Made by a program: the position numbers and the translations under genes
Shown: in pieces, positions 15,201-30,200 of the stretch
How positions within the stretch are numbered: position 1 is the stretch's first letter
Layout of the letters: each line of letters starts with the position of its first letter
The notes under the pieces: generated by a model
Databases searched by the model: none
What the model saw: the letters and a program-made list of their open reading frames with translations, nothing else
Told to the model about the DNA's origin: nothing
Assembly (NCBI RefSeq): GCF_049243985.1
Contig: NC_135373.1
Coordinates: 93,491,213 to 93,555,212, forward strand
DNA from: Paroedura picta
Lineage: Eukaryota > Chordata > Lepidosauria > Squamata > Gekkonidae
Length of the DNA: 64,000 nucleotides
Direction of reading: 5' to 3'

Positions 15201-18200
15201 CACTATGACCCACAAGTAGTATACTTGGGCACAGCCAACTACTGCCTGTTGATGTGGCCATGGCCCACTGATGTATTACTGCTCTGGGGAAGAAACAGGT
15301 GCTGACTTTCTAACTCAAGGAGGCCAGTGGTATATATCAGCAAGAACCTGGAGTGAACTCACTTCAGAGATCTTTGCAAATGTGGGTTTGAGTCCACACC
15401 GAGTTCCCCTGTGCCAGGAAGGGGAAAAACATACAATCGAGGCAACAGCAAGGGAATACCTAACTGCGCCTTCAACAAAAATAGTCCAATATACTTAACC
15501 AGGACATAGCACCACTGTAAACGGGAGAGAAAGGTATGATTCTCAGGAAAAGGGACAGACAGCAAAAACCCTTCAGTTGCCAAGTGAATGGGTCAAGTGA
15601 CAGCAAAACATGAGGGAAAAGCCAGGCTCAGATCCCACAGCTCCTGCACTGGGAGCAGCTTCTTATGTCCTATAAGCTTAAGAACATAGGACATTAGTCA
15701 GCAGACATGTGCCAGGCAAAGGACACTGCAAAGACAAGCATAGCAGAAAAGTACTGGGAGAGCATGTCCAAGGCCCACAGATCAATTCCCACACAGAACT
15801 TTGAGACAATCCAGTTTCGTCTAGCTGAATTTCTTTCCCTAAAACAGTACCATGTGTGATGGTCTGCTCAAGCTACTTGACTGCCACGCATACCCACATG
15901 TATAATTTCCCTCACAAACTTAAGGCCTCAGCACCACTATCAATTCTTGTTTGCCCCAGCAGTGTTTGCATCACAAAGACAAACTTATCTGATGCCAGCA
16001 GTGATGAAGGGAGTAGGTGATCTGGATACCACGCCCATCCCTCCCCCCTCTGCAGTAGGGTGTCTAGGTCTTCATTATAGTAGGAGATCTCTCATCCTGC
16101 AGCTCCAGCTGCCCACAGGGAAAAAAACAGCATCATCGTGATATTACAAATTCTGGTAAAAACTTGATGCACTTTCCCTTCCTTTCCCACAAGAGAATAC
16201 CCCATGATGTAGGTGGGGGAGGGGGGTGAGAGAGATCTAAGATAACTGCTCTGTGAGAATAGCCCTAAGAGAACTGTGACTAGCCCAGGGGTGGCCAAAC
16301 TGTAGCTCTCCAGATGTCCATGGACTACGATTATCATGAGCCTCTGCCAGCATGCAGGGAGCACAGGCTCATGGTAATTGAGGTCCATGAACATCTGGAG
16401 AGCCAGTGTGGCCACTCCTGGACTAGCCCAAGGTCACGCAGCTGGCTGTATGTGGAGGAGTGAAAAATCAAACCCAGTTCTCCAGATCAGAATTTGCTAC
16501 TCTCAACCACTATACCACGCTGGGCCTCAAGAAGGCAGTCCTTCAGATATTCTGACCCTAAGCCATTTAAGAGTTTTTAAAATAATAACCTGTAGTCAGT
16601 TAAGTTATTTCAGTACAGATGTGATATGGTACCCCACTCTTGACAATAACTGAGCTACCACATTTTGGTGCCAACTGAAATTCCAGTTGCCATAAAATCT
16701 TCATAGGCTGCATAGTGTTTAATCTACCCTGAATAAAAACTTAGACTGCTGCAGCCAAATCACCCTTGTTAAGAAATTATTAAAGGTGCCATAACAGAGG
16801 AAAACTGAGCTCTCAACTAATGGTCAGATTAAGTAACATCCTTAAATTGTGCACCTACTCCTTCTAGGGGGGCTTCTTACAGTTTGTCTACTAGGGCAGT
16901 GGTCCCCAACCCACAGGCCGCGCCCACGCATCGGGCCGCACACATCGGGCCGCACTCGCATGGGCGCGCACTCGCATGGGCGCGGCCGGCCCTCCCGCAG
17001 TAAGAAGCTTCCTGGGCCGCAAGCTTGCGGCCTGGGAAGTTTTTTACTGCGGGGAGGGGCGGGGAGAGGGAGCCGCGGCCCGGCGCCATGGCCTTCACGG
17101 CCCGGCACCGGGCCGCGGCCCGCAGGTTGGGGACCACTGTACTAGGGGACTCCTCCTGGAAGCTCTTCCAGTTTATTGGTCCTCTTCCATATGCCCCCCC
17201 CCCCGTGACAGGTAGGCTCTTTTTAACATCAAGTTCTGTCTTCTTTATGTAGCATAAATACACATTTTCTAGGCTCTGTTTTGTAAACTGGCTATTACAT
17301 TCTTGACAGTCAATATGTAGGAGTATTTAAGCTATCAGCCCTACCATGTTTCTGAGGAACAACATTTGAGTCCAGTGGCAGCTTTAAGACCAAGAAAATG
17401 CACATGAAAGTTTACACCTTGAATATATTTGTTGGTCTTAAAGGTGCCATTATACTTGAGCTGTGTCCTGCTACTTCAGACCAACATGCCTACCCAACCA
17501 AACTATCTTCATGTGTCTGAGGGTCACATTAGATTTGGTATCAGAATGTCTTGCAGGGTAAATGTCCACCATATTGACACCCTTATCAGTGGAGCAAGTA
17601 GCTTCCAGAGGGCAAAGGAGCTTAATTTCCCTTCTCTAATACCAGAGCTCCAACCTGAACTTGATGCTTTGCTGCTAGGTCTTCATTTTTAAAATCCACA
17701 TATACCTTATATCATCACTGCTTGTTCAACCTGACATAGGGGAAGGAAAACACAGGATGTAGATTTTCAGCACTAGCCCTTTCATTTGCCATGTTTTGGA
17801 TAACTTACATTTTCTCCTTAACAATTCTTTCCCTCTGTCGACAATCTTCCAGTGTTCCAACTAAATCCTGAATGTTTTGAAATAGTGTAAGATTTTGTTC
17901 CTCAAGAAATCTGAACATCTGAAGTAACTCTTCTGGTTCTTTGAAATATATCTCTGGCTCCTTATGCAGAAGAAAGAACCCTATCAACATGGCTGCAGTT
18001 CTGTAAAGAGACAGTACTTGGGGGGGGGATCTAAAACTCAAAATTCTTTCTAGGATGCCTGTGGAAGTTTTTAGGATTGCATTAGAACCTCTGGATTGCA
18101 TTTGCCTTGCAAATCCCTGTATTTTAAAGCAATCACCATGACAAAGATGAACAACAGTGGAAGTAGGAATATGGAATTTCATTGTGAATGTTTTCTTCAA

Positions 18201-21200
18201 ATACTAGGATTTATTTTTAGCCTGAAAGCAAGGATTTGTAAAACAAATCCTTTTATTCAAGTTTCTGGGGGCAAAATGCACATATTGTTGATAAAGAGTG
18301 TATATCCTCTGTCTCAACCCAGTACAAGGAAATTATATACCCAGAACTCACAGGAGAAATGCACCAAGATTGAGTATACATTTTAACTGGAGCTTAAGTA
18401 CCATGTAAAAATAAAACTGGCATTAGCAGCAAAAAAGCACTATATTTCCTCAGACTGATTGTAGAGAGGCTATTGCAGAGCAGATGCTTCCTGCTCCTAA
18501 CAGCAGGGAGACCTCTGAAAATCTGATGCTAAGGTCACAAGATGCACATGGCCCACAAATATTGGGGCAGAATTTTTGCAAATGTATAATTACTGAAGTA
18601 AAAGAAGAAGAGTTGGTTCTTATATGCCACTTTTCTCTACCGAAGGAGGCTCAAAGCAGCTTACAGTCACCTTCCCTTCCCTCTAACCCACAACAGACAC
18701 CCTGTGAGGTGAGTGAGGCTGAGAGAGCCCTGATATCACTGCTTGGTCAGAACAGTTTTATCAGTGCCGTGGCAAGCCCAAGGTTACCCATCTGGCTGCA
18801 TGTGGGGGAGTGCAGAATTGAACCTGGCTTGCCAGAGTAGAAGTCCACTCTCCTAACCACTATGCCAAACTGGCTCTCCAAAAGTGAAAGGGCCTTCTTT
18901 TTAAACAGCTCTAGCAATCTAATTATAACAAATATAATCACCTCATCACTTGGTATGTCTTCCAAGGCAAACTCCTCATCTGAAGAAGCAGTTTTCTCAC
19001 TTGCACAGCTATTAGAGCAGGCAATAATTTAACACAGATTTACATCTCAACTCTAAACAAGTTTAATGCTTGATGTCAAAGGATGTCAACTATTTTTTTT
19101 TGTAAAATGGTGCCTTACAATTTAATTCCAATAAACTGCCTTAATAAATATTACTGGTCAAACACTGGAAGAATTTTAGTGTGGTGTGTACTTCTTTACA
19201 CAAATTTAAACTTCAGGTATTCTATACATCAATAATGCTGATGATGCACACTGCAGACCTTCATGGTCGCTAATTTTGTTTCTTAACAGATGTCACAGCT
19301 TGAAAGCAAGAGATACAAGCCATAGAACTAACTCCTTCTGAGTTGCAACTGGCTGGTTCTGCGCCTCTCTGAGTTATTACTGCCTCTGTAAAAATGTAGA
19401 CAGGCAAGCTACAGTTCCTCAAAGTCTCCATTACTAACATCTTTCACAGGACTTGCAAATATAACTCATTATTTTTGGTCATCATTTCTTTGTGTTTAGC
19501 TCTCAACCTATTTTTTAAAAAATAGTAAAATTGATCTAATCATAACTCTTAATCAAGGAATTCAGCTTCATACTGTACCTTAATATAGACCTTCTCCTTC
19601 CTAGTATGGATGGTTTTCGGCTCATGTCCACTTTTGATCCACTTCTAAAAAACCTGTAGTCAGTTACTTTAAACATAGAAATTGAAATTAAAAAAAACAA
19701 CAACAAAGAATGAGGCATCACATGCTACCATAATTCAGCAAACAGGAAATAATTGCATGATTCGATGGTCTCTCTGGAACTTTAGATGACGGGTGAATAT
19801 GAGGTGCCAGTTGACAAAGAATCAGCTTCTTCCTTTTTCTCCACACCCACAGTGAGTTGGATCCCCCCAAGGGTAAGTGCTTGAAAATGCAGTCTTTGTC
19901 CAGATTCCCAGCAGCCCTACTTGAGGTGTCAAAATCTGAGTCCAGGACTAAGCAGACCTGCAAGGACACAGTCATGTGAAGTCAGATACTGGCAATAAAT
20001 GAGGGACAGCAGGCCTCTCCTAGCATGTATGCCAGCTGTGCTAGGAGGAAAGTGTAGGAATGCCTGTGAGTTTCTCTGAAGGAACTCTGCATGGGACTGT
20101 AGTACACTTTACTGAGTAATATGGGCTAATATCAGAAACAGACAAAAAAGATTATGTTTTCTTCTGACCTGCCTGGAAAGTGTATGTGTGACTATATGTA
20201 AAGCAGGAGAAACATGCCTATTGAAATATTATAGAATCAGAGAGTTGGAAGGGGCCATAAAGGCCATCTGGTCCAACCTCCTGATCAATGCAGGATCAGC
20301 CTAAAGCATCCATATTGATAATGGGTACCAGTGAAGTGTGGGGAGATCTAAACAGTAATGAAGAGATATGTGGGACTTCAGTGACAAGATTCAATGACAA
20401 GATTAAATAAGAATTATGGCGTATTTACCTTATTAAACAGCAGAACCTTGACACTGAAATCACACACATCACCTATCAATGGATTCAGTATTGTATAATT
20501 ATTTACTGCAAAGGAACTTTATTGGGATTTATCTCCTTGGACTTTCCTGACCATGTCATATAGATGCTGTGGAAACCACTTGTAATGGAAACCGAGCCCT
20601 TGCTCCATTACAGCAAAACCTTTCAGCTAGAACTTCTGGTACAGGCATGAGCCTTCTGCCAAACAGCCACCCTCTCCTTACCTGAGCTTCCTGAAGGTTT
20701 TCTTTTTTGGTCATGACCAGTAATACTGAATAAGGATGATTTTCTTCTTAATGTATTCTTTCCATATGGACTTTCTGGAGCAACTATGCCTTTGCCTGAA
20801 GATACAATTCAAACAACATAAATAGTTGAATCCAACTCAACATTTCCACTTGTGCAAAGCTCTTGCACAAGTGGAAATGCAAGAAAAATACTGTGGTAAC
20901 TGCTTGTAATAAGTCAATTTATTGAATCCCTAATGAAGTATCTGCTTATGCAAGATATCATGCAGTGAATTTCTGGACATTATAAAAATATAGGGAGAGA
21001 AGTACTAGTTATTGTACTGGACGAATTGCATTAAGTGCATTGCTGGATCCAAGCTAAACTGCCACTATGAACAAGTTACATCAGACCAAAAGTTCATCTA
21101 GTCCAGCAACCTATTCTGAAACTCTTTCTCCAAGGAGAATCATTGGTCGTCTTCTATCGTTATCTTCTGCTAGCAGCTAAAGACTTTTTTATTTTTTGGC

Positions 21201-24200
21201 TTGGCATTCCCTCACTGATCCTTTCTTCCTGTCTAACATTTTAATATTTTTGTATGTATATTTTAGCTCCTGTTTTGTTTTAATTATGTGCTTTTTGTTG
21301 GTTTTAACTTGTTAGTTGCCTTGGTAGCCTGTACAAGGGCAGAAGGGCAGGATATACATTTTATTAAATAAATAAATGTATTTATAAATTATATGTACAT
21401 GTTAGATCATGCACTGAACATTGAAAGAAATAACTGTAAAAATCATTTTTTTAAAGGAAAATAACCCCAAGAAGAAAAGCCAAACAATGCTGCCCCTCAG
21501 ATAAAAGAAGAAACACTAAGAAAAAGAAACAGTAAAACCCAAATCCTAATAATTCTTAACATGATACTTGTTTTTCAAAGGTTATTTAGAAAAATATATG
21601 TCTTCTCCCATGAGGCAGCTTACAAAATAAAGTAACAAAAAATTGAAAGGTATTAAAATTTACCAAATCCATCCCAGCATAAAAATAAAAATATAGACCA
21701 TAAAAAACAGACCAATGACAGCTTGGTGTAGTGGTTAGTGGTATGGACTTTTAATCTGGTGATCTGGGTTTGATTCCCTGCTCCCCCACATGCAACCACC
21801 TGGGTGACCTTGGGCTTGCCACAGCACTGATAAAGCTGTTCTGACCGAGCAGTGATATCGGGGCTCTCTAAGCCTCACCTACCTCACAGGGTGTCTGTTG
21901 TGGGGAGAGGAAAGGGAAAGTGACTGTAAGTCGCTTTGAGACTCCTTCAGGTAGAGAAAAGCAGCATATGAGAACCAACTCTTCTTCTAAAACATCAGTT
22001 TCCAGACTAAAATAACTGACAATAATTGTATGCCAGCAAGTGGTCCCATGCAAATAACTAACCATGGCCAGTCCTACTTAACTTCCAAACTCTGACAAGA
22101 TTGGGCTATTCAGGCTGCTCAAGACTGAAACAGTATTTTAAAAAATCAATGCCTGAACTAAACGAATGAGATAACACAAATGTTTTGACCGCTCAATTTT
22201 ACGTGTCATTGTACTGTTATGGCATCTTGAAAATATTCTGATATCCAGTGTGGATATTCATTTATGGCATCTTGAAGAAGTCAAGGTGTGGGACCAGTGC
22301 ATAATAAGATTTGTACTCATTATACCCATATGATACTATATGATCACTACTCTTAATTTAATTGGAAATTATCAGTGTAATCCTAAACAAAGTTATACCC
22401 TCCTAACTTAATGGAAGTCAGTGGGCTTGGAGGTCTAACTGGTTGGGATGGCACTATATATTATGTGTTGCATGATGAAGCAAAGACAAGGCTGCAATGC
22501 AAACTAGTTCTATGGACTCTATTCTTTAAAAAAAGGATACTTACTTAATTTGCGGCATAATCCATAATTGAGCTGTGATTTTAAACCAAGTTTTTCTTGC
22601 CCAGGAAGACAAATGAAAGCTTTTGACGTTTTCTTCTTCTCTGGTTTCTTCTTCCCCCTTTTTTCCAGTTGCTTTTCTTGCCACTCTTGAGGAGAAATGC
22701 TCATCAAAAATGCTTCATAAGATAAAGACTGCTTCAGAACTTCTTCAGTGTTTACAATATCACTGCAAATGTTAAAGTTATCAATTGACAAACAATGTGC
22801 ATATTTTAATGCAGGGGTAGTCAAACTGTGGCCCTCCAGATGTCCATGGACTACAATTCCCATGAGCCCCTGCCAGTGAATGCTCATGGGAATTGTAGTC
22901 CGTGGACATCTGGAGGGCTGCAGTTTGACTACCCCTGTTTTAACGTTTCCACAAACTTCTGCTGCTGCTGACCATTCCTCATGTCATTCTATGTGGACAA
23001 CAACCCTGTTGATCCCTGTGTATCAGTAGGCCAGTGAAATGGGGCCAGCCACAAATAGTGCATACTTGTGCAAACCTCCTTGTTATTGAGGAAATATTAG
23101 TTTGTAGGTTTAAAAAATAAAAATAAAATGGAAGAAAAAGAGCCGAGCATGTTCTTTGGCCTCCAAGTTGTTCATCCACAGGAAAAAAAGAAAAATGGGA
23201 TATAGGAGTGGTTTCATCAGGGCCCCTAAAATCTTACAGTGGGGTTATTTAACAAGCACTGAGTACTGGTCAGGACTATCAGGTAGGCTCTGTTTTGGCT
23301 GCTATTTGGAAGAGCCTGTTGCTACTGCAAATATACAAAAACCTAGGTTGTTATGCCTTCTGCATTTTTAGTTCTTATGATGAGAAAACTAGGACAGCAA
23401 AGAGAGGTCACCCATCACTAGAAAAGATTTCTCCAGGGTTCTGATTCTTGGCTTGTTTCTACCTTCTGATCCTTGGGTTGCCTTTCCTGTCCCTGCTGCC
23501 CTTTTCTGAACACTCGTAGTCATAATTCTGTCTTCCCCTCTTAATGTCACTTGCCTGAGATGTCACAGGCTACAGCTGGGGAAAGTGGAGATCCCAGCTC
23601 TATAAAGGCTGAAGACCATCACAAGAGACCATTGTACCAGAAGAGTGAAGTTAAAATCAGAGATTTACTTTGATTAAGCATGAAGAAGTACAAGAATTGG
23701 TATAACACATATCAGAATGAGGCATCAACTTTTTCATTAGCTATTTCCTTTTTGATCATGGGTTCTTTAGCTCCAACCCAATGAATCCAAGATTACATCA
23801 ACAGCAGCCTTTCTTGTTTGTTTAATAAACACTGATGCTTCATCACTGCAGGATGATACCAGCACAATAAGAATCAATTTGGGAAATCCTCCTCCTGTGT
23901 ATTTAGAAATGTATTCCTCCTATGTATTTAGAAATTTTATAAGTGACTTTTCCAGATACCCACTCATGGCATCTCAAAAGATTAAAACAATGACTGCATT
24001 CCATTTGGAGACAGATGTGACGGCCGGGAACTAACATTCCGAAGAGTGCTGGGGCCCAGTTTTGCTCAGAAGCTCAACCGGGAAGGAAGGGCTTCAGTCT
24101 TCCCTCTTCTGCAATTTTCTCAGGCTGAAATTGCCACAAGGGGGGGGGGGAGGCATATCTGCATCATAACACTCAAAGTACTACAGTCATGAGCTAGAGA

Positions 24201-27200
24201 ATCCCAGTCCAACTAGTATCACAAGTAACATGCAGTTTGGCCCTCTCTTCTATAGATTGAGGCACAGAGAACAGCACTTTGTAAGAGGATATAAGATGGT
24301 GGGCTGGATAAAAAAAAAAGGAATTGGTATCACAAAAGCAAGACAAACAGCTCACCTTTTTATTGAGAACACCTCATTCATTGCTGCATTCACTTCACTT
24401 GTCAGCTCTAGTTTAGACTTTGCTTCCTGAGTGGCTCTAAAATAACACATTTGTTATTAACTTTGTGTGTAGGGAGAGAAAACACATATGTCTTTTCTGT
24501 TCCCCTGAAAAATAGATGTATAATGACATTGGAAAGGGGGGTGGTATACAGCCTTCTTCTCCCTCACTTCTGCCCCTATCCTATTCATTTTCCAAACGAA
24601 AAGGTTCAAAAGCTTATAGAAATTCTGTATACTTCATCATATGACTCCTAATCAGGTGGCTACATGCCTTCTTAAAATTCTCTCATGGAAAAAGTGTCCC
24701 TTTTTTTGTCAGCATCAAAGGGGTTTTCCGCATGGGGACAAGAAGCTTGTGTGATTTCCCCATTGCAGTAGCATTGGGGCTTCCAGATGGCAGGTTTCCC
24801 TATAGCTTCCCTGCCCAGGGTTTTCAGTTGTTTTGTAAATCAGCCATTTCATATGGCTGCACCACTATAATGCTATAGCAACCTGATTTGTTATATGAGA
24901 CATTGAGACTCCTAGCTGCAGCAGAATACTGTATATATGCATTATAAACCTGCTTGAGAGGAGTTTTTCCTTGGACATGTAAGATTTGTAACCTAACATT
25001 CCACAGTACCTGGATGATTGTTGATATTTACATCATCTCACATGTTCTATTCTGAATAAACATTGTCTTGTTCACTTTTTTTAAAAAAAAGAAGCCATCT
25101 GGTGCATGTTAATTTACCTCAGTTATTGATCCACACTTGGGAGAGTTTACTTCAAGGCCCAACACATTTTTACATACCATTGGGAACCCCACTCTGCAGC
25201 AGAGCAGGTGACAAATTGTGTGAACAGGTAGCTAGTCTTCAGGAAACCTATTAGAGCTCCTACACAGTAGTCCATAGTCCAATATGGAGTGGAAACAGTG
25301 CACATAAGGGACAGAGGAAAATATGCAACTAAGGTATGGCTGTGATGGAGTTCTATTCTGTGAACTCTTTCATAAAAATTACCCCCATTATGTCAGTATC
25401 ATGTTTTAGTGAGTGCTGTATACATAATGAATCAAGATGAAATTAAAATATATTGTAACAATAGCTAACATTTTAAGGGCATCTACGGAACTTCTATCAT
25501 TCTCTCTGAGAAACTCCTCAAATGCAAGTGTATCTTCTTCTAGTTTTATTTCAGCAATTTTGGCCCTTCGCTCTTCTCTTGCTGCGAGTTTCTCCAGCTT
25601 TGTCATAGTACATTGTTTCACTTTTACTCTGTACTAAGAAAAGAAAGCATTTTTTTAAAAATCATCCACAAAACAATATTAATATTCAAGTGATCTTGTA
25701 AGTCAGGCTGTGTGAGCGCAAACTCATTGACTCATTGGACTCACTGATAAGTGATCAATCTTATCCCAACCTTAGCACTCGGCCCAAAATTCCTGTTTTC
25801 TTTCATAAAACAGTGCTAGTGCTTGTTACACATTAGCCATATTGTCTGAGTATTAAAACGCAGAACAATACAGAGGAATTTTTTTAAATTTATAGATGTA
25901 TCCCTTGCCTATGACAAATGTGTCACTCAAGGAGGTACTTCTTAAGCAACACGTTACCCTTGATCCAGCATAAAGGTCCTCGCGTACACAAAGAACCACC
26001 TTATGCATTCTACTGCATTCATACACATATCTATTCAAGGAAGTAACTGGGAGTGCTCAAGAGCTCTGTGTGTCTATATATCTATATTCATGTGGATTTC
26101 TCATTCAAGAAGAATTTGATCTGTATCTTGTGCAGACTTCTGTAGGTGCAGGAGGATGGTTTTGCAAGTTTCTCCCTTCTGTGACAGCCTGAAATGCTGT
26201 TCCCAAGGGATAGGGGTTCCCTAGGAATAGCTTTGGGGGTGAATGGGAGGTATCCCACGGAGAAGAGACTATCAACTACTTTTCAGATAAAGCTTCAAGC
26301 AGTTTCTGTAATAAGTATATATACAAAGTCTCCCTTTTTCCTCCCCAGACTCTTAGCTTCTGCACAGGGGTAAAATGCACGTGGTCTCCTGCTTGCAAAT
26401 GCAGGATGGTAAACCTCATATTTGCAGCCCTCCTCACGGGAGACCTGTCAGGAATCAGGCTGAGCCCAGCCTGTGGAGCCTTAGGTGAAAGCGCATTCGA
26501 AATCCAACAGCCGGTTGCCAATTTCAAAAGTAGCTTTATTAGGCAAAGTCCACAGTACGCTTAAGCATGCCAAGATCTTCCTAAGCAAAGATCTTGATAA
26601 TAACAAAGTACAGGGGGAACAAGCGGGGTAGTTATAGGGCTCACTAGGTAGGGGAGGGGGCTGAAGATATTTCGGCGGGAGAGCAGAGGGGTGACAAGAG
26701 AAAGCCGGTTCCCAAGCGGCCAGATGGCCAGGAGCCTTATCAAGTGGTTGGCACTTTGTTGAGACTTTAGCTGTCTCCACAAGGACACTTACAGTAAGAT
26801 TGATACATTCGGACGGAGCCTCTCCCGCTGGGAAAGGAAGGGAGTGAAGTTCTCAAAGGACAGGTTTATTGCTTTATGGCCTTGGCCAGAGCCGGCCGGA
26901 GGGGGCATGGAAGTGTGAGAATATGCAGGGACAGATGGAGCCAGGATGGCATGAATCGGGGTTCATGACAAGACCCCTCCTATGTTTTCCCTCTGTCCCA
27001 TCATGGTTTTTTGCTTCCTGATGAGGCTGCAAGGGAAAACAAGCCAAACTTCTCTCCCCTGCTCCTTGACTTGTCAATCACAGCAAGCCACCAATCACAG
27101 CACAGTAGTTCATGGACTGAAACTTCCTCCCTCCCCCGAGCCACCCCCCCATTTTTTAAGGCACTTCTGCGTTGCTATATGGTAGTGCCACAACATGGGT

Positions 27201-30200
27201 GCATTTTTAATACAAATCAACACTGCCATGTTGCTATGGAGAAACACCAGAATGATACAGCATCCCCCCCCCCCGAGATTTGTGTTCTTTTGGATTTTAT
27301 TTGTGTCTGGGTGGATTTCTGAGACACTGAACATGGTCCCTGGAGACCAAAAGTCATTTTGTGTAAATGGGTGGCTTAAAAACAAAGTGCTCAGACCCCA
27401 GTATGATTGGGAGAAGGTTGCTCGATCACCTGTCCCCCCTTTCCCAGCTCATTTCCCACCTCCAGAAAACACAAATGGGACTGTTTTTGCCTGCCTGATC
27501 CCAAAAAGACCATGGACCCTTTAAAGAAAATTTTAATTTACCTTTGACAATGTAGCATTGCGGTTGCATTGGATGCAGACTGCGGCATTAAAAAAATTAT
27601 TCGGAGCAGGAAATGGAGAGCGGGACAATGCTGCAGAGACTATCACGCCTTTCCCATACGGGCTTGGCTCTGGTTGCTTACTGATGGGATGTGGGAATAA
27701 AAAGTGGCAGATCCACTTTTTGCAATTTCCCTCATTCCAAGGCAAATCTGGGCAAAATGCGAGCCAGCCCCTGGACAGCCTTGGGATGCAGAAGACATTA
27801 TGTGGAGGGGGCTCTAAAACCTACCAGCAACCAGAGGCTGTCCAGGGGCAGATTCCTTGTGCAGAAACGGTTTTAAGATTTCCCTGTGTACCTGATCAGG
27901 GATCCACTACCCTTCTCTTACTACATTATGGAGTTCCGTGCAATGGTAGATGGGTCACAGACTTTACAGACAAGAATTATTTTGTAGCTGTTGCTCTGTT
28001 TTATCATTAAGCCCTTTCATGGCTGGAGCAGGCAACTTTTAAACCATACTACAAAGCATAAATGTGGAATATTGATACATTGTTGCAGAGCAAGCCACAA
28101 AACGCAAACATATTTTATGTATCTCTCTCCAAGTTCTGTTGAGATGTGAAATTGACACTCTCACCTTTTTACAAATTACTTTGATATGCAAAGTAACTCT
28201 CACTGATTTAGACTGCTACTTTTCCAAATGCTTACCTCCAACAGAAACAGCTCCTTCTGTTCATTGATGTAATCTACTATAGACTGCTTATCGCTTTGAC
28301 AGCCTGCAAGAAAATTAGAATTATTATTTTATTTCTTAAATCTCTGCTATTTCTAGGTTTAAGGAAATAACATTCAAGGAATGATGACTGACAATAATGA
28401 CTGGAAGAATCCTGACTGAACAGAATATCTTATATACTGACTTAATCTAGACCATATTAAACTGTGATTAAGGAATCTTAATCATGATTTGAGACAATAA
28501 TATCTGAATTGAAAAATGATGTTTGTACTTAGCTGAAAAGCATACACCACTATCAGAACAAAATATCAACTACTTTTTAGAAACTTTCATAAAGTTTCAA
28601 GCCATTTCTGTACAATTGATTTATTTTTTATTTAAAACATTTATATTCCACCTGGGCCATCCTGAAATAATAATAAATAGTTTGGCTGGACAAGATTAAT
28701 CCAATACAAGGAGAGTGGCAAAGAAAAGCTTCTTCGTCACAGGAACTGCTGTTTTGTCCTCAAAGAAGTGTTGAGAAGCCAACAAATGAAAGCAGATAAG
28801 CAATTCTGACCATTGTTTTCTTGATTATCTGGAAGCTCAAAGCATATGTGGAATTCTTAGCTATGGTTAGCACAAGCCACAGTTCGACCTGATAGCTGAA
28901 CTGAGCCAATGACATATTTAATGATGAAATGCTCTCATTTCAGAAGAAATGTTAGTTAATTGCAAGCCATATGTCTTCTTTTGAATTTAGAAGAATTTAT
29001 TTTGATACCCCACTTTTCATTGCCTGACGGAGTCTCAAAGTGGCTTACAATCACCTTCCCTGCCTCTCCCCACAACAGGTACCCTGTGAGGTAGGTGGGG
29101 CTGAGAGAGCCTTGATATTACTGTTCGGTCAGAACAGCACTATCAGGACTGTGACAAGCCTAAGATCACCCAGCTGGCTGCATGTGGAGAAGCGGGAAAT
29201 CAAACCTGGCTTGCCAGATTAGAAACTGTCACTCTTAACCACTACACTAAGAGTTAATCTTAACTCTTGTCCAAAGTTATATAGCATTTTAACTAGTAAG
29301 TGTTAAGAGATCCCATCAATATTCAGCTTCATGTAGCAGTCTAAAATTGATTTCAAATGCAGATTGAATGTGCAAATTTAGCACAAAGGAACTCCAACTG
29401 ATGATTTTGTAACTGAACATACTTACACTTTGCAAAAGTAAGAGCCCAGTTTAGACCGGGAATTTCTTTTTCTATTATTTCTGTCTCTCTTTCAAAAGTG
29501 TGTTCCAGCTGTCGTATAGCTTTTCGAGACCTTGCTCTTGATGCAATGGTACTCTTTTCATACACCTTCAAACTATGTTGTGCTGATCTAACCTGAAATT
29601 GAAGTGCAAGTTTAGGATCTAACTCTTAACTTCTTTTTCTTCTTCTAATCCAGTTTAGGCTTCCAATTTATGTAACGTATAAGGGAGCAAAACGTAGCTT
29701 TTTTAAAATACATACCTTTAAATTCTACTCAAGTGTTCACTTTAGTGACTATACCTTTAGTAGGCATTCTCCAGTATCATGCCCCAGTCAGCACTGCACC
29801 ACGCTGTGGGGTGGACCAGGGCATTAAAAAAAAAATTGGCAGGAAGGTGGGATTGCATGGAATGAACTAAACCCCTCTTGCACAGCGGAACCATTCTGCC
29901 ACTGTTGAGTTTCCCAGGGAGACTCATTTTGGCACTGGAGAAGATCTGGTACTGAAATGTGTTCCCCGTGGGGACACAGACTGCTGTGGAGCATATAGCC
30001 CCTTATCAACGCACCGCTGGCGGCCTGGTGCAGCCACCGCTGTACAAAATGGGCCTTAGAAAAACTTCAGTCGATTACTCTACAGATGGCAGGGAAAGGC
30101 CAGAATGATATCCATTGTTGGCTGCAGTCAAAGCACAATATAATCTCTCAAAGGTGATCTACATTTTTATTGGATTCAGCTTGAAATTCCCACCTCTTGT

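Noticed and set aside
17961-18000. CCDC38 exon extended to an acceptor at 18001
   Set aside because: It breaks codon phase with the exon at 18942. The acceptor at 17961 keeps phase and matches where the human similarity begins.
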